64,000 nt of DNA from Ignavibacteriota bacterium. Its GTDB lineage: Bacteria > Bacteroidota > Ignavibacteria > Ignavibacteriales > Melioribacteraceae. The notes under the pieces are model-generated. The model did no database searches and had not been told where the DNA came from. It was given only the letters and a program-made list of their open reading frames with translations. Of the stretch, positions 61,661 to 64,000 are shown piece after piece. Made by a program: the position numbers and the translations under genes. Position 1 is the first letter of the stretch. Every line of letters begins with the position of its first letter. Location: positions 1 through 64,000 of the forward strand of contig JABFGH010000012.1 in NCBI GenBank assembly GCA_013112585.1, written 5' to 3'.

Positions 61661-63430
61661 ATGGGTGGGTCAAAACAAATTATCATTTCAATCAAAATCA
61701 TCAAAGCAATTGCAATAGCTTTTTTGCTGCTATCCATTAGTCTATTAAGCGCGCAAAGCAATAACCAAATTTATCTTTTCAACAATAATAATTTATTTAT
61801 TGATTTGGATAATAAAGGAAATATCTCCGAAAATGAAGGGAAGATAGGCGGACAAAATGGAATTGAAATTCTTTTCTGCTCGGGATTTTTTCTTTCCGGT
61901 TATGATGATGAAAATCATGATGGACGGTTGACTATAACAGAGCTTTGGGCAAATGCAATGATGCTATCATCACGCATAGAGGATTATAAAAGCGGTGTAT
62001 ATGAAAAAAATAACAGCAAAGCAGAAAAGTTTTATAAGATCAGAGAGATCGAGGAACCATTTTCCGATTCGTGGATTCGCTGGATAGATGCTGTAAATTT
62101 CGGGGCAGGATTTTACGATGGAAATAAGGATGGAATTTATAATCCCGTTGACTTAAACTCCGACAATAAATGGGATTATAACGAAGATAGACCCGATAAT
62201 TTTTTAGGTACGCAAGCATGGTGTGTTTATCACGATGGCGTAAATAAAGATCTAAGACGGTTTTCCGTTTACCCCAAAGGTATTGAAATTAGGCAAACAG
62301 TTTTTGCAAAAAGTTTCACAAACCAATTAAACAATATTTTGTTTGTTCGATATGCGCTGCTGAATACAGGAATTGCAGCTGATACACTTCATGACCTATA
62401 TTTTTCAGTTTTTTCAGATCCCGATATTATTGATGATAATAAGAATTTAATCGGTTGCGATACCGTTTATAATCTGGGTTACAGCTATTATCCCGAGGGC
62501 GACACACTGCCTAATGAAAAATATGCTGCCTTCGGTACAGTGTTGTTAAAAGGACCAACGGTAAAAATTCCCGGTGTAACATATTTTGATAATAATAGTG
62601 ATAAGATTTTTGATCCGGATATAGATACACCTTTAGATTCTGCTATTAATTATAAAGGTTATTTAGGTATCGATACGGTAGCCGGAGCGGTAAATTTAGA
62701 AATGACATCATTCAACCATGGTCCTTCTACGATAAATCCCTGGCATGACCCAACTATTGCCGAACATAGAAAATGGCAGTATGGTGAAACTATGCATGGA
62801 CCAATACATATAAGCACATGGGAGTTTGGTAATGGAGCGGAGCTGGGTGAAGATACTGTTGGCATCAACACAAAATTTATGTACTCAGGCAACCCCGTTA
62901 CGGGAAAAGGCTGGCTGAACACAGAACCGATTGATCAAAGATTTCTGCAAACTACCGGAACATTTAATTTAGTTAAAGATGAGCCGCAAGAAATTTTCGT
63001 GGCGTATATTGCTTCTGCAGATACGAGTTTTGATCAAACAATTATTCAATTGAAACAAACCGCAGAGTTAGCTCACAAAGCTTATCAAAGAAACTTTGGA
63101 ATTGAGCCTCCTCCCCAAAGTAACATTTCAGCACCGACAGTTATTAAGAGTTATAAATTATTTCAAAATTACCCTAATCCTTTTAACCCTACTACGAAAA
63201 TAAAATTTAGCATTCCCGGCAGCGAAGAGATGTTTGGGAATACATCTCAGGTAAAACTAAAAGTTTACGACATACTGGGAAATGAGATTACAACGCTTGT
63301 AAATGAAAAGAAAGCACCCGGCAATTACGAAGTAGAGTTTGACCCCGTGGGGCTTGCCAGCGGAGTATATATTTACAGATTGGTAACCCCGGAATTTAGT
63401 AGATCGATGAAAATGTTATTGATGAAATAA
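61661..63430 (+). CDS. large T9SS-exported surface protein
   Basis: The protein has 589 residues with a signal peptide (about 1-31, S-L-L-S-A-Q). A long middle region (about 60-490) includes several Asp-rich loops (D-D-E-N-H-D-G-R, D-G-N-K-D-G-I-Y, D-N-N-S-D-K-I-F-D-P-D) that look like EF-hand/dockerin-style calcium sites; no enzyme is recognised. From about 505 it has a Por sorting domain, F-Q-N-Y-P-N-P-F-N-P-T-T-K-I, ending S-M-K-M-L-L-M-K. It is probably a secreted adhesin or structural protein. Confidence 0.88.
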   Translation: MGGSKQIIISIKIIKAIAIAFLLLSISLLSAQSNNQIYLFNNNNLFIDLDNKGNISENEGKIGGQNGIEILFCSGFFLSGYDDENHDGRLTITELWANAMMLSSRIEDYKSGVYEKNNSKAEKFYKIREIEEPFSDSWIRWIDAVNFGAGFYDGNKDGIYNPVDLNSDNKWDYNEDRPDNFLGTQAWCVYHDGVNKDLRRFSVYPKGIEIRQTVFAKSFTNQLNNILFVRYALLNTGIAADTLHDLYFSVFSDPDIIDDNKNLIGCDTVYNLGYSYYPEGDTLPNEKYAAFGTVLLKGPTVKIPGVTYFDNNSDKIFDPDIDTPLDSAINYKGYLGIDTVAGAVNLEMTSFNHGPSTINPWHDPTIAEHRKWQYGETMHGPIHISTWEFGNGAELGEDTVGINTKFMYSGNPVTGKGWLNTEPIDQRFLQTTGTFNLVKDEPQEIFVAYIASADTSFDQTIIQLKQTAELAHKAYQRNFGIEPPPQSNISAPTVIKSYKLFQNYPNPFNPTTKIKFSIPGSEEMFGNTSQVKLKVYDILGNEITTLVNEKKAPGNYEVEFDPVGLASGVYIYRLVTPEFSRSMKMLLMK

Positions 63431-63471
63431 CGACATAAGCCGGAATTGTAATTACAACATTAAAGCACAGA

Positions 63472-64000
63472 TCAATTCAAATGAACCGCTTCAATCAAAT
63501 TCAAGCCGCGGGTAATTGTAAAATTTTCAACAACTTTTTTACTCAAAATATTTCCGTTCCCGCCTAAAAACCTGATTTCAATATTATATTTTCCGGGCTC
63601 AAGATCATACTCCCCAACAAAGGAATAACCGGGCATTGTCCGCCATGAGCGCAAGTCGGCGTTTTCGGTTGCATCAACAGCGGCATTTGCAATTCCCGCT
63701 AAAATATCTCCGAATAATCCGTCGGCTTCTTTTTTAATTGTTCTTCCCAATGCTGATGAACTTATACCTTTTGCAATTGCTCTTGTAATAGTTTTGAAAA
63801 AAATCAAACTCTTATTCGATTCAAAAGTTTTACGGGCAACGCTGCTCATGTTTTCAAGCAGTTCAAGCTCTCCATATTTCTCACCATTTATGTAAACTTC
63901 AATGTCATAAACCTCTGTGCCTTCTTCATGCAGAGTAGGAAACTCAAATTTAAAGTTCCATCCGTATTTTATACCCGGGATAATTATCGGCTGAATGTGA
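63472..64000 (-). CDS. COG3014-like protein, 3' part only (runs off window)
   Basis: The frame is open from the window edge, so the annotated 176 codons are the C-terminal part. They include I-P-G-I-K-Y-G-W-N-F, then S-V-A-R-K-T-F-E, the alpha segment A-I-A-K-G-I-S-S, and near the end L-R-S-W-R-T-M-P-G-Y followed by L-E-P-G-K-Y-N-I, which resembles the end of COG3014-type lipoproteins. The internal ATG at 63849 is not the real start. Confidence 0.65.
   Translation of the reverse strand, partial: HIQPIIIPGIKYGWNFKFEFPTLHEEGTEVYDIEVYINGEKYGELELLENMSSVARKTFESNKSLIFFKTITRAIAKGISSSALGRTIKKEADGLFGDILAGIANAAVDATENADLRSWRTMPGYSFVGEYDLEPGKYNIEIRFLGGNGNILSKKVVENFTITRGLNLIEAVHLN

Noticed and set aside
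63472-63849. Gene starting at the ATG at 63849
   Set aside because: The frame is open upstream to the window edge and the upstream residues look coding, so this is an internal methionine of a truncated gene.
1-64000. CRISPR array
   Set aside because: No series of short identical repeats with unique spacers; repeats seen are tandem units or dispersed palindromes.

Overview
The window is about 64 kb of AT-rich bacterial chromosome that most likely comes from an Ignavibacteria-type member of the Bacteroidota/Chlorobi group. Three observations support this. Two secreted proteins end in the type IX secretion (Por) sorting domain with the NYPNPFNPxT signature that is typical of Ignavibacteria and relatives. 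Several starts lack a clear Shine-Dalgarno, and the best promoters match the Bacteroidota TAnnTTTG -7 element. The conserved gene content (mnmE-mnmG-rsmG, long Sua5, ATP-cone nucleoside kinase, DUF2652, DUF502) also fits. The assignment is inference from gene content and was not checked by a search.

Layout. 1-1400: the 5' end of an IS3-type transposase gene at the window edge, then a gene-free block of direct and tandem repeats with a unit of about 250 bp. 1427-6365: an origin-proximal housekeeping operon, mnmE-mnmG-rsmG-murQ, with two parS-like ParB sites in the mnmE/mnmG gap. 6471-7595: a stand-alone SIR2-domain protein. 7934-10891: molybdenum cofactor genes mobA and moeA, a CMD/AhpD-like protein and a hemerythrin protein. 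11203-12279: a TehA/SLAC1-type transporter. 12348-22096: a complete respiratory nitrate reductase locus read right to left (diheme cytochrome c, narG, haem-binding protein, narH, narJ, narI, narK). The cofactor genes beside it fit its need for Mo-bis-MGD.

22527-36830: mostly single metabolic genes: DsrE-like protein, Gfo/Idh/MocA oxidoreductase, tRNA-Asp, a CBM48-like mini protein, an ECF sigma/anti-sigma/coiled-coil operon, ATP-cone nucleoside kinase, DUF2652-SRPBCC protein, MFS exporter plus 5'-nucleotidase, DUF2461, VOC and serine hydrolase proteins. 37024-38850: a very AT-rich pair, a HEPN-like protein and a nuclease flanked by homing-endonuclease-type repeats, which looks like a foreign or defence cassette. 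38871-40488: a CcmE-like OB-fold protein and a secreted alpha/beta hydrolase.

40838-47947 is the most unusual part. A T9SS-exported protein is followed by a tightly coupled run of PqqD-like peptide-binding protein, ATP-grasp ligase, fold-III PLP decarboxylase, a urea-transporter-like membrane domain fused to an M23 peptidase, a TPR protein and a beta-barrel protein. It looks like a small-molecule or envelope-modification pathway I cannot match to a named system.

48050-64000: DinB, DUF456, a second ECF sigma/anti-sigma operon carrying two TonB C-terminal proteins, two TauE/SafE permeases, small lipoproteins (one frameshifted), a BrnT-like toxin/antitoxin pair, an inositol-phosphatase family enzyme with a membrane class III cyclase, Sua5, a class I glutamine amidotransferase, DUF502, a large T9SS protein and the 3' part of a COG3014-like gene running off the right edge. 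Short palindromic repeats are scattered through the intergenic regions, including a MITE-like element of about 200-225 bp with terminal inverted repeats and, for one copy, an apparent target duplication.
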